A stretch of 64,000 nucleotides of DNA from Pectobacterium sp. PL152 (GTDB lineage: Bacteria; Pseudomonadota; Gammaproteobacteria; Enterobacterales; Enterobacteriaceae). Positions 21,408 to 33,576 of this stretch are shown here, piece by piece (positions within the stretch are counted from its first letter, which is position 1; every line of letters starts with the position of its first letter). The DNA lies in NCBI GenBank assembly GCA_021907015.1, contig CP091064.1:3286001-3350000 (forward strand). Reading direction: 5' to 3'. Made by a program: the position numbers and the translations under genes. Under the pieces are notes generated by a model. The model did no database searches, had not been told where the DNA came from, and saw nothing but the letters and a program-made list of their open reading frames with translations.

Positions 21408-24400
21408 TTATCGCAATACTTTCTTGAGCTGTTCGGCTATACGCGAAATATGTGGGGCGTTCATCATTGAAATATGGTCGCCGGATGTCGGCAGTACCGT
21501 CAGGCAGCCTGACGTAAAGCGACTCCACCCCAGACCAGACTCCGGCAGGCGGATGCGGCCGGGCAAAATATCCTCCGCCTCGACGACCAGTACATCACCT
21601 GAGTAGGGCTCACTACGGTAAGCGTCCGTTGCATAGATATGGGTTTGCAGGATAGTGAGAAAATCTTGAAACGCTTTGGGTCCAATTGACTCAGGAACCA
21701 GCCCCGCCCGTTTAAATTCAGCCAGAAAGCGTGACGTGCGTTGTGCGTTGCTCATGTCTGCAAGTGACTGCTCTGACAGATCGAAAGACGTTCCGGTAAA
21801 CAGAGCCACTTTATGCGCAAAGTACGCCAGACGTTCAGTCTCGTGCATGTCTGCTGAACCGTCGATGTTGATCTCTGGAGCAGGTTGATCCAGGACTAAT
21901 ACCGTGGGGGTTATGCCTTTTGCCGCGAGTTGTTGTGACATTTCAAAGGCAATGGTTGCGCCGAGAGACCACCCACCCAGAACCAAACGAGAGTGATGAA
22001 CGATGTCGCCTGCCTGTGAGAGGTAGAACGCGGCAAGTGCTTTGATATCGGCGTTATAAGGCTGGTTGACGCTGAAATCAGGCACCTGAATACCGTAGAC
22101 GGGGTAGCTCTCGCCCAATTCACGCGCCAGCGCGGAATAGCACAGCACGTTACCGCCAGCTGGGTGGATCAAAAGCAACGTGGGTTTATTTTCTGGCTGA
22201 CCACGGTTGATTGTCACCCTTGCGGCTTGAGTCTGGGTTCCTTTTTCGTCAATCACACGCGCCAACTGCGCAATGCTGCTGTTTTCGAACAGTTGCCCCA
22301 GAGACAGAGAGGTGCCGAAGTGCTGATTAATGTTCAGGATGAGCTTTAATGCACTGAGAGAATTCCCGCCAAGCGTGAAGAAACTCTCCTGCGTATCAAT
22401 GGCATCGTTTTGTAAAATATCACGGTAAATGTCATGCAGGTCGCGTTCGCGCTGATTCTCTGGGGTATGAAGCGATTCGCGCTTTTCCGCTGAGGGCAGA
22501 GGTAACGCGGCATAGTTTATCTTACCGCTGGCGGTTAATGGCATCGCCTCTAGCCATACCCAGCGTTCGGGCTGCATATAGTCTGGCAGTTTCTTTTGCA
22601 GTGCTGCTTTTACCTCGGTCTGATGAGCGTCGGTAATACCGCACACATAGGCGGTTAAAACGGCTTCTCCGTGGGGAAGCGTGTTTTGTTTAATCGCTAC
22701 GTGAGTCGCATTAGCGACCTGTTGTAATGCCTGTTCGATCTCTGCCAGCTCAACGCGGTAGCCGCGCACTTTAACCTGGCGATCCAAACGGCCCATAAAT
22801 TCAAGATTGCCGTCAGGCAGGAAGCGACCTTTGTCACCGCTACGATAAAGCCGCTCACCCTCAAGGTAAGGGTGGGGGATAAAGCGTGTGTGATTTTGCT
22901 CCGGTAGGCCGATGTATCCTTCCGCCACATGTGAACCACCCAGATAAATTTCACCCGGCAGACCGGCAGGAACTAACTGGTGATAAGGATCGAGCAGCAG
23001 GACATGGCTATCGGACAGGGGTTTACCGATGGGTAAGTAGTCACCGGAGAGCGCGCTAAGATCCTCTGGTACCGGATAGGTAGTGACACCGACCGTACAC
23101 TCGGTTGGGCCATAATGGTTCAGAATGCGGCAAGGAGGATGGAACTCACGTACGCGTTTGATGAGCGACAGAGGAACGCGTTCTCCGCCGATGACCAACA
23201 ACTGACGAGGTAATAACGCCTCGGCCTGCGGTGACGTCAGTAATGTCGCTAAATGGGACGGTGTGATCTTGATACAATCGACGGGATAGTGCGCCAGATA
23301 AGCGAATAGTTTCTGTGGATCGCGGAGTAACTCCGTCGTGATTACGTCCAATTGGCCCTGATGGATCAGTGCGGGGAAGAGCACCGTGTGTGCCAAATCG
23401 GTGGTGAAGGATGAAAACATGCCGTAGCGGGCATCGGACGGTAGGTTGAGCACGGGCTGAATAGCCTGACAGTAGTGGCTTAGCTGTGAGTGTTTGACCT
23501 GAACGCCCTTAGGTTTGCCGGTACTGCCCGAGGTATAAATGATGTAAGCCGGACCATCCGTAATCTGTGGCTGCGATGGGTTGCTTACCGGCATCATACT
23601 GCGATTTTGTCTTACGTAGACGCAGGGGAGTATGTCACCGGGCGTCTGTTCGTCGATGATGACACAGCGGGCGGTAGAGTTTTGCAGGATGAACTCAACC
23701 TGTTGTGCAGGAAGCTCCATATCGACTGGGACATAGCATCCGCCTGCTTTTAACACGGCCAGAATCGCGACGACGTAATACTCGCTTTTAGGCATAAATA
23801 ACGCGACACACTCCCCATGAGCGAGCCCGTCTTTCTGTAGCTGATGAGCCAACTGGTTCGCCCGTTCATTGAGCTGAGCGTAGGTCAGTGTGCGTCCTTC
23901 ACAGCGAACCGCGATAGCATTCGGCCTCTGCTGTGCCTGTTGTTCAAACTGCCGATGAACGGTTGGTGGGAGCGTGTTAGCGGTTGGGCGGCATTGTGCA
24001 ATCGTCGCGCTACGTTCTTCGTCACCTAACAGCGAAATCTCCCGTACGGTGAGCTGCGGTTGGTTAATTAAGGTCTCAAGCATCGTCCGCAAGTCATTCA
24101 GCATGCGTTGGATGGTATTGCTGGAAAATAACGCGCTGCTGTAGTTCATGGTGAACAGTAGGCCGTCGCTATCTTTATCTTCTTCTACCCATAAGTTGAG
24201 ATCCAGTTTGGCCGTGCCGTAATCCACTTTTAACGGTTTATATTTGAACCCGCCATGGCTGCTGTGAAAATGGGGAAAGACCTGATACGTCAAGATTGCC
24301 TGGAAGATTGGATTGATCTGGGGATTACGCACATAGGTAATCTCATCCAGAATATAGTTGAACGGCACATCCTGGTATCTCAGGGTTTCTTCGCATTCGA

Positions 24401-25480
24401 CGCGTACGTCTTCAATCAGCGAAGCGATACTGGCATCAGGATCGATATCAAAACGTAGTGGTAGGGTATTCATGAATAGCCCCATCATGTTTTGCGTGGC
24501 AGATAAATTGCGGTTGGCAAACGGTGCGCCGATGATGATTTCCTGCTGCCCGCTATATTTATGCAGCAGGAGTTGGTATGCCGTGAGGATAACGTGGAAT
24601 TGCGTTGCCTGATGCCGTGCCGCACAGTTTTGCAAACGCTGGCAGAAAGAGGAGTCAAAGAACTGGCTTATGATGCCGCCTGCGGTGCTCATTTTAGCTG
24701 GACGAGGGAGTCCGTTGCCAGCTCTAACTGCCCCGTGATGCCGTCCAGCTTCTTCGCCCAGTAGGCAAGACCGGTTTGGTATTCGCCCTCGCTATACCAC
24801 CGATCTTCCGCCAGTGCGTAATCGGCAAACTGGAGCGTTTTCTCGATAGGTAATGTCCCTCCTTGCAACAAACGAAAATAGTTTTCCATCAGCATTTTGA
24901 AGAACACATTGACCGTCCATCCATCGGAAATAATGTGATGAAAAGTCAGGAACAGGACATAATCGTGCTGATGGGTTTTGGTCATATGGAGATAAACCAA
25001 TGGGCCATTCTCCAGATCAAAAACAATATTTCCTTTCGCTTTGGCCGTTTCTGAAACGTATTTTTCAATATCTTCTTCGCTGAACGCGGAGATATCCTCG
25101 AAGCTAAACGGAAAAGACATATCGTTGGCGATGTGTTGGCACACATCGTTATCGACCAGCCGGAATGTCGTACGCAGAATGTCATATTGTTGCATCAGAT
25201 AGTCGAGCGTTTGCTGTACGCGCCGCGGCTCCATGTCGTGCTCGATTCTGCAGGCAAGCACATACGGATTATTATAGACCAGGCTATCGTCAAGGTATTG
25301 GGAGAGCATCCAGATACGCTTCTGCGCGCTGGTCATGGGGAAATGGACTCTTCCTGGAGTTGCGTGCGGAGTAATGGTTTTACTTGAGGATGTATGGCTC
25401 GTTTTCTTCTTTTCTCTTGCCAGCTTTTTGAGTTCATCCAGGCTAAGCGAGGTCAGTTTTGCGGTGGGAAGCTGCGTCAT
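21408..25480 (-). CDS. Terminal NRPS, C-A-T-TE, Asp-type adenylation domain
   Basis: About 1358 residues once one lost base near 24708 is restored. The N-terminal helix has LSLDELKKLARE. The condensation domain has HHIISDG at residues 181-187. The adenylation domain has core motif YTSGSTGKPKG and later YRSGDKG and GYRVELAEIE. The carrier domain has LGGNSLSA. The thioesterase has GGWSLGA with its nucleophile Ser. Pocket residues by alignment to GrsA are D235 L236 T239 K278 V299 G301 H322 V330 plus the invariant Lys. This is close to the Asp code DLTKVGHIGK as I remember it. It should add Asp to the PKS-bound intermediate and release the product by hydrolysis or cyclisation. It starts 78 bp after the PKS. 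Confidence 0.88.
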
Positions 25481-25519
25481 TATCGAGTCTCATTTTGTGA
25501 CATTCGGTTTTTACAGCAG

Positions 25520-25553
25520 CGGCCGCCTTCGAGATACATACCGAAGGCGGCCG
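25520..25553 (-). repeat. Perfect 12-bp hairpin between PKS and terminal NRPS
   Basis: CGGCCGCCTTCG and its exact complement flank a 10-nt loop, between the PKS stop (25559) and the NRPS start (25480). There is no T tail. It is a candidate mRNA-stabilising or attenuating structure inside the operon. Confidence 0.7.
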
Positions 25554-25558
25554 TGCGC

Positions 25559-28500
25559 TTATTCCTGCAATAAGGTTTCCAGTTCAGTAAGGATCAGCGC
25601 TGCTAACCCTTGCACGGTCTGGTTCTGGTAAAACAGATCAACGCGGATATCGATTTCAAAGATGCCGGAAACGGTAGAAACGACCTGTACTGCCAGTAGT
25701 GAGTTACCGCCCAGTTCAGTAAAGCTGTCATTAACGCCGATACCCGAAATCCCCAGAATGGACTGCCAGACTTTGACGATCTCTTTCTCAATGTCATTTT
25801 CTGGCGCAACGTAATCCACAGAGAGAGCGGGTCTGGCATACCCTTCCGTAGCATCGCTATCCTGCAAGATGAATTCAGGCGTTTCCTGCTCAGGGATCGA
25901 CTCATAAATGAGCTGGTCCAGATCGCTGGTAACGACGACTAACTGTTCAAATTCCAGATGTGCGAGCTGGCGTTTTATTGCATCCAGCCCTTCTGGCAAC
26001 AGAATGTCTTTATCTGCCAGATTCACTTTTACTGCGGCTATCGCTGCCGTTGATGTGTTTTCGGATGTCGCGAGCTGGTTGCCCATCGTCATCTTCATCA
26101 GCGTGTAGTTTTCCAGTACCAGCAGCGGAACGCCCTCTGGTGAAAGGAACGTGATATCCATGACGATGGCGTTATCCTGCGGCTGATAAGCCTGCTTGAG
26201 CCTGGCGTGGACGTAGCACTCTTTCCCCAGTGGCGATAAGAAGGTCATCTTGCCATAGCTGATAGGCAGGAAATTCTCCTGTGTAATCAATGACAGGCAG
26301 GATATTGCCGTGGCATCAATCACTGCGGGATGGTACGGGTAGCGGGTAAGGTCGTGCGTATAGTCGTCCTTCAGCACTTTGTGTATCAGCCATTCGTTAT
26401 GGCCCTGAACGATCTCGCGGTGGTTGTTCCAGCGCTGGCTGAACGACAGGAAATTTTCGCCCGTGTTGGCATTATCCAGCTCAGTGATAAACGGCGCGTA
26501 GGGAACCTGCGTGGTGCAGCGTTGTTTAATGGCGTCAATCGATTGTGGTGTAAGGTCAGCCGTTGGGGCGCCGTGGCCGATTCCCCGAACGCGTGCTCTT
26601 GCCATGCCAGTTCAAGTACACCCCGAGTCTTGAGGCTGAATTTATAGCCTTTCCCTTCTGATGTGATGAATAGCCTCATCTGTCGTGGCCAGGTATCGGT
26701 ATAGATAACGGGCTTAGTCAGCATCAGATTTTTGACCTGAAGGCTTTCCTGAGGCTTAAAGCACGTCATGAACTCATGCAGCAGCGATAAGATTGTCGCG
26801 CCCACCAGTGAGGGCTGCTTCGCGAGGCGGTGCTCATCGATGACCCAGTCTTGCACGGTGAGATTGACCTGATAGCTTTCCTGCATGCCTTCGCGCTCAA
26901 GATAGGTCAGCAGGCTTCCTTTGGTTTCCTCAACAGCAGCCTGCTTGCTGTTTTTCTTCTCCTGTAACTGCTTGTCCCAACGGGCAGCCATTCCCACATC
27001 GCCCCATTTTCCCCAGTTCAGCGAAACGGTACGTCCGCGCCGGTGCTGGTTGCGGTAATGCGCAAACGCATCCATAAACGCATTACCCGAGCAATAATCA
27101 ATGCGGGCTTCGTCGCCGACAATGGAGGTGATGGAAGAGAATAAAATAAAGAAGTCAGGCTGTTTGTCCTGTAGCAGTTCATCCAAAATGAGCGAACCTG
27201 CGACTTTGGGATCGAGCACGTTGGCGCAATCGGCGTCATTTTTCAGCGGAATGATGCCGCCGCCGGCTACACCTGCGGTGTGGAACACCCCGTCGACCTG
27301 CGGGAATGCGGATAACATGTCACGCATACCGTGATAGTCATTCACGTCGACCTGTGCCAGATGTATCGTGTTACCACGGTCTTCCAGACGTAAAACGCTC
27401 GCCAGTTTCTCACTGATAGGATCGTCAACCGGATGCTGTTGGATCCAGGCTTGCCACTCTTCACGCGGCGGTAATGCGGCACGGTAGGTCAGAATGATCG
27501 TAGCACGACTTTTTCTGACAGATGATTGGCGAGTAGTAACCCTAATCCGCCGAGGCCGCCGGTGATGAGGTAGACGCCGTCGTCTTTCAAGTCCGCAGGT
27601 AAACCGAGATCGTCCTGTTTCAGATGGACGGCCTGATAACTTTCTTCCCAGCGCTGATTGCTGCGGTAGGCCACCAGATTACCGTGTGTTGCAATATGGC
27701 TTTCTGCTATCAGGCTGTGGGCAAATTCATCAAGCTGTACGGCGTTTTGTTTAAGATCGATATCCACCAGATGGCATTGGACTTCAGGGTATTCGTGATA
27801 GAACACGCGTGAAGGCCCTACCAGCAGCGCATTCTCTGGGGAAGCGATGCGCTCGCCCATTACGCTGAATGTGTTGCTGGTGGCGAAAGTGATATGTAGA
27901 TCGTCCAGCAAATTCTCATTCACCAGTGCCTGCTGGAGATAGAGCGCAGGGTAGAACGTATTCAGCGGTGAGGAGAGATAGGTGTGCTCAAGCGGCTGTA
28001 CCTGTTCTTCTGCCGTCAGGTTCCATAAATACAGGATACGCGATGGACGTAGCCCTTGCTCCGTCAGGCTTTTCAGTAACCGGACATAGTCGGCGCGTGA
28101 AGCTACGTTGAGGGTATATCGGTCTTCGGAAAGCGCTTCCTGATACTGCGTTCCCGGGCTGACGAAAAGACCTTATGCCCATCCTTTTCCAGTATCTGTT
28201 TCGTGCGTTCGGCGATGCCTTGTGTATCCGTCAGGAGCAACCAGCAGGTGTTCTCGGTTTCAACGCGTTTACCCGCCATGTATTTCGCTGGAATGGTTTT
28301 TTCCAGGTCGGCATATAGAACCAGTCACCGATATCGGCATGTTTCCGCTTTTTAGCCTTAACGGATTGTTCACTCTGCGCGTCAGAGCTGGCTGACGACA
28401 GCGCCGGCAGGGCGAAGCGTTTACGTTCGAAAGGATAGCCGGGCAGCGGGATGCGGCGACGGTGCTGTTCTGAATGACGCAGATGCCAGGGAACGTCTAC

Positions 28501-31054
28501 ACCACCAGCCCAAAGCGCACCAAGCGTTGAGAGGAGATGCTCGCCGGATAACGCAACATCTTTTGCCGTGGGTAATGAGGCATAAATCAAGGCACCGTCT
28601 TCCGCGCTGAAATGCTGCTTGGCGGACGACTCCAGTGAACGCCCCGGTCCAACTTCAAGGAACACGAAGTCATGATGCTCGTCAGCCATCAGCGTTTTGA
28701 AGCCATGAGAGAACAGAACGGTGTGGCGAACGTGTCCAACCCAATAATCGCTGCTTTTAGCGATGTCTTCACTCATCCATTCGCCGTTGACGGTCGAGAC
28801 AATAGGGATTTTCGGCGCATGGAGCTCGATGCTGTCGATGACCTTTTTGAAGGCAGGGAGCATCGGTTCCATCATGTGTGAGTGGAACGCGTGCGAGGTA
28901 TCCAGGTGTTTACAGAAAATATTGCTGTCTTCCAACTGCTGTTGAAAACGGGCGATATCGTTTGAAGCACCGGCGATGACGCAGAGTCCAGGATAGTTAA
29001 CCGCGGCAATTTCCAGTTTGCTGCCGTGAAGTTTTGCCTTCAGGCTTTCTTCATCAAGCAGAACCGCAAGCATGTCCCCTGCGGGCAATGCCTGTACCAT
29101 TTTGCCCCGCAGCGCTACAGCTTTCAGCGCATCTTCCAGTGAGAATACACCGGACAAACACGCCGCTACGTATTCCCCACGCTGTGCCCAATCATGACAT
29201 CCGGCTGAATGCCCCATGACATCCACAGTTTTGCCAGACTGTACTCCACCACGAACAAGGACGGTTGGGTAAACTGGGTTTCATTGATACGGGACTCGGC
29301 GGTATCGTCGCCGTCCTGAAAGATAATAGATGTCAGGTTGACGTCCAGAATCGGTTCCAGGTAGTCACAGCATTGATCCATGCTCGCGCGGAAGACGTCG
29401 TAGGTGTCGTACAACTCACGCGCCATATTGACATACTGGTTGCCCTGTCCTGGGAACATAAACACGACGGACTTTTGCTTTTACTCTGCTGGGTCACGAC
29501 CAGTGACGGCTGATCCAGCTTGGCCAGCAGGGAATCACGATCCTTCCCGATAATGGCCGTGCTGTGTGAGAACTTTTGTCTCCCAACCTGTAGGGTGTAG
29601 GCGATATCTGCCAGATTGGCATCGTCATGCGTACTGAGGTAATCGCGCAGGCGGCGTTTCATGTCTTCCAGCGCCGTGCGACTTTTGGCGGAGAAAGGCA
29701 AAACCAGCAGGCTGCCGTCATGGGTATCGCCCGATTTTAGCCGCGGGGCGGCTTCCAGAATGACGCAGGCATTGGTGCCACCGACGCCGAAAGAGTTCAC
29801 TAGTGCACGGTGTGGTGTCTCTGACGGTTCCAGCTCGCTGAGCTCGGTATTCATGATGAACGGGCTGGTTTCAAACTCAATGTTAGGGTTTGGTGATTCA
29901 AAATGGAGTGAGGCTGGCAGTTTGCCGGTTTCCAGCGCCAGTGAGGCTTTGATGAGGCTGGCCATGCCTGATGCCGCGTCCGTATGGCCGATGTTGGTTT
30001 TCACCGAGCCCAGACGGCAATACTGGGTTTTGTCCGTATATTCCTGAAATGTTTGTGTCAGCGAGGTGAACTCAATCGGATCGCCCAGCGCCGTCGCGGT
30101 GCCGTGGGCTTCAACAAAATTGATCGTGGCGGGATCAAGTTGCGCATTGGTGATTGCCTGTTTGGCAACGGCGATCTGCCCGTCGATGCTCGGCGCGGTA
30201 AAACCGGCTTTCAGGTTGCCGTCATTATTTACTGCGCCGCCTTTCAGCACGGCGTAAATATGGTCGCCGTCGCGCACGGCGTCGTTCAGGCGTTTTAGTA
30301 ACACGACGCCAGCTCCGCGGCTGAACACGGTGCCGTTGGCGCGGGAGTCAAAGGCATAGCAGCGGCCATCTGCGGATTCCATACCGCCTTGCATATAAGG
30401 ATAGCCCCGACGTTCTGGCGTATCTACGGAAACACCGCCTGCAACGATCAAGTCACTTTCCCCGTTCAACAGGCTATTCATGCCCATCACGACGGCGACC
30501 ATCGCAGTTGAACAGGCGGTCTGTACGTTAACACTTGGCCCTTTGAGGTTGAGCTTGTAAGAAACCCGGGTCGTTACGTAATCTTTATCATTGTTGGTGA
30601 CGACCGATGCGCCGCTGGCATACTTCTGTACTTCAGGGTGGGCGTTAACTTTACTCAAATGCCAGGCGGTTCCTGTTCCGCCGAAGATGCCAACCTTACC
30701 GGGGTAGGTGGCTGGGACGTAGCCAGCATCTTCAAACGCGTGCCAGCAGCATTCCAAAAAGACGCGATGCTGGGGATCCATAATTTCAGCATCGCGCGGT
30801 GTGATATCAAAGAAATTAGCGTCAAAGTGCTGTGCGTTACCCAAAATTCCCCGACGGCGAATATAGTTGGGCGAGGCGATCATCTCTTCTTCAATGCCTG
30901 ACTCCCTCAGTTCTTCTTCACTGAATGTGCTGATCGTCTCCACGCCGTCCAACAGGTTTTGCCAAAATATCGCGGTATCTTCCGCACCGGGAAAGCGGGC
31001 CGACATTCCTACAATAGCAATATCCTTATCGCGGAACTGTTCTTGCTGTTTCAT
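25559..31054 (-). CDS. Single-module type I PKS, KS-AT-KR-DH-ACP, multiply frameshifted
   Basis: About 1834 residues if six indels are repaired (near 29480, 29175, 28300, 28150, 27505 and 26565, several in A or G runs). The ketosynthase is complete, with C181 in TACSTA, H317 in EAHGTA and H357 in NIGHTDA. The acyltransferase has GHSVG and the HAFHS motif expected for malonyl-CoA. The ketoreductase has ITGGLGGLG and the S-Y-N active site (SSITS, DYCSGNAF). The dehydratase-like fold has WVIDEHRLAK and HPAVIDATA. The carrier has LGGNSLLA. The KR-before-DH order is not that of standard modules. It adds one malonyl unit and probably leaves an alkene. Both sides of every break are conserved, so errors are likelier than decay. 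Confidence 0.87.
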
Positions 31055-31066
31055 TTCATTACCTCA

Positions 31067-31166
31067 CCGTGAATATATTCGCCTCCTTTCACGGCGCAGG
31101 CCGTTAACCTTCTCTCGCTGAATATTTCCAGAGAAAGAAAGGTCGACGTCCTACGCCGTGAATATA
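31067..31166. repeat. Direct repeats and nested inverted repeat upstream of the PKS
   Basis: CCGTGAATATA occurs at 31067-31077 and 31156-31166. Between them TTCACGGCG and CGCCGTGAA form an outer inverted repeat around an inner TTCTCT/AGAGAA. This fills the gap between the small ORF and the PKS and could be an operator or an mRNA structure. Confidence 0.4.
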
Positions 31167-31181
31167 GAAGGGACAACTAAA

Positions 31182-31460
31182 TTAAACGTGAATTACTTTT
31201 GCTACCCGCGATTTCAGCAGTAATCCGGCTGATGATACTTTGCAGGCCAGATGCTGACGGATGTTGCAATGATGCTTTGATTGAAACAGGAATAGCAGGA
31301 ACAGACTTTGTCCCCAATATTTTCTGACATAAGGGAGGACTTTCTGGCCAATCGCATAATAGTTAGCGGGCTTGGATGAATTTTGGTGACTCAGTACAAC
31401 TTTAATTGCCGAAGCCACCTTCGCTTTTACTGCTGCGGAATTCAATTGATTTGCAGACAT
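31182..31460 (-). CDS. Small basic protein of unknown family, upstream of the PKS
   Basis: Starts MSANQLNSAAVKAKV at 31460 behind AGGTGG; an extension to 31505 lacks support. The open frame gives 92 residues, but the second half after VRKYWG is hydrophobic then Cys/His-rich and looks unnatural. The next frame instead reads LGTKSVPAIPVSIKAS and ends at 31177 in a Ser/Lys-rich tail, which looks more protein-like. A one-base error near 31320 is possible. I do not recognise the family: it is not MbtH-like and has no carrier-protein Ser motif. Its position directly before the PKS suggests an accessory role or a docking partner. Confidence 0.5.
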   Translation of the reverse strand: MSANQLNSAAVKAKVASAIKVVLSHQNSSKPANYYAIGQKVLPYVRKYWGQSLFLLFLFQSKHHCNIRQHLACKVSSAGLLLKSRVAKVIHV

Positions 31461-31537
31461 GGTATTACCACCTATTATCAGTGAAATAAGGATGATGAAA
31501 TGCATTACCCATTACAGGGCGGTTATTCCCCTGGAGC

Positions 31538-31665
<128 letters not shown>

Positions 31666-31684
31666 GATACGCTTTTTGGCGTAA

Positions 31685-33474
31685 TTACTTCTTGCTGCTT
31701 GATTTCCCAGCGTGTATTTCGCTAATACGTTTGCTTAGCATCTGTACCGTTGGGTATTGGAATAAATCAACAATAGAGATCGGTGACTCTATTTTTTTTT
31801 TATTTCGCGATAAACCTTGGACATCAACAGGGAGTTTCCTCCTGCATCGAAGAAATTCTCTTGAATGGAGACCTTCGGATTATTGAGTACGGTCCGCCAG
31901 ATAGAAATAATATTTTTTCTATCTCGGAAGGTAATATTGCTTTGTCATTTGACATTTTTCACCATTAGTTATTTGCATAGGAACACAGTTTGATTTATCA
32001 ATTTTTCCATTGGGATGCGTGGGCATTTTTTCCAACGCGACGAAATGGGAAGGCACCATGAAGAAAGGCAGCATCTTGGCAAGGTGTGCTTTTATCTCCT
32101 GAATATCGATGCGCTTTTGATGCCGTAGTACATAAAACGCGGAGAGCGATGGCGCTGCGCTTTCCGGGCGTTTTTCGAGAATAACGGCGGCGTGGTTAAT
32201 TTGTGGCAGCGCCTGCAAGTGCGTTTCTATTTCCGCCAGCTCAATACGGTGTCCGCGTAATTTAACCTGACTGTCTATGCGGCCAATGAACTCCAGCACG
32301 CCATCGGCCCGCTGCTTAACCCAGTCACCGGTTTTATACATTTTTGCCCAGACTGATGGCTAAACGGATCATCGACAAATCGTTCCTGTGTCAACTTTTC
32401 CGCATGCAGATAGCCTTTGGCCAGAATATCTCCTGCCAGATAGAGCTCGCCGCTTTCTCCGACATCGACAGGCTGCTGCGCTTCATCCAGCACATAGGCG
32501 ATGGCGTGCGGGATTGGTCTGCCAATCGGGGCGATTTTTTCTTCTGCTTCCGGTTGGCAGAGCCAGTGGCAGGCAAATATTGTGGCCTCGGTTGGGCCGT
32601 AGAGGTTGTGGATTTTCCCTGGATATTGCAGGGAAAGATCGTTAACCAGCGTTTGATCGAGCACTTCGCCGCCAGAAAAGATATGGCATAGGGATGTGCA
32701 GCGGGATAGCACGTGCGCATCAACAATGACGCGCAGTGCCGTCGGTACGAACTGCGCCACCGTGACCTGATGGCGGCACATAAATTCTGCCAGTAACAGC
32801 GGATCGTACTTGGCGTCCTCGGTGATCACCGCACAGCTGGCACCAGCGATCAGCGGCCAGAAAATTTCCCACACCGAGACGTCAAAACTGAACGTGGATT
32901 GATTAAGGACAACGTCTTCGTGATGCAGTCCGAAGGCGTTTTGCATCCACACCAGGTAATTGATCACCGTGCGATGGCTGACCATGACGCCCTTTGGCGT
33001 TCCGGTAGAACCGGAGGTATACATCACGTAGCACAGGTCTTCCTCGCTGACGGTGGGAAGCGCTGGGGTAGCCTGTGTGCTCAGATCGAGCTGGTTGATG
33101 TCAACGATCTCACGGTGGCCCGGTGCCAGCTTAAGCGCGTGTTCATCGTCAGTGATCACCAGACGTGCATCGGCATGATTGACCATATAATCCAGACGTT
33201 CGTGTGGATAGTAAGGATCAAGCGGTAAATAGCATGCTCCGGCTTTCAATACGCCGAGCAGGCTGACGATCAGATTCGGGCTTTTATTCAAATAAATACC
33301 GACAACATCCTGTGGCTTTACGCCCCGTTGCAACAGCGCGCTCGCCATGGCGTTCGCACGCTGCTCCAATTGCCGATAGGTCAATGTTTCGGTATCGCTT
33401 CTCAGGGCGATGGCGTCCGGCGTCTGATGCCACTGCTGTTCAAATAAGGTATGGAGCACTCTTGCCGATGCCAT
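31685..33474 (-). CDS. Two-domain NRPS, A-T, frameshifted
   Basis: About 597 residues after repair. Start MASARVLHTLFEQ at 33474. The adenylation domain has YTSGSTGTPKG, YGPTEAT, YKTGDW and the catalytic PNGKIDK. The carrier domain, found in another frame, has FFDAGGNSLLMS and ends at 31685. Indels are near 32341 (A run) and two around 31915-31935. Pocket residues by alignment are D235 V236 W239 Q278 F299 G301 L322 I330. This is nearest in memory to a Gln-type code (DAWQFGLIDK) but not a firm match. It has no condensation domain of its own, so the divergent A-T-C protein could supply it, or this could be the loading module. It lies 102 bp downstream of the DUF2589 gene. Confidence 0.83.
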
Positions 33475-33576
33475 GGTCTGATCCTCTGGTGATGCCAGGG
33501 AGTCACGCCGGGCATCCTTTTACGCGTTATGCAGGTACGGCACACATGGGCTATGCCGCTGAATAATGTTCTTTGC

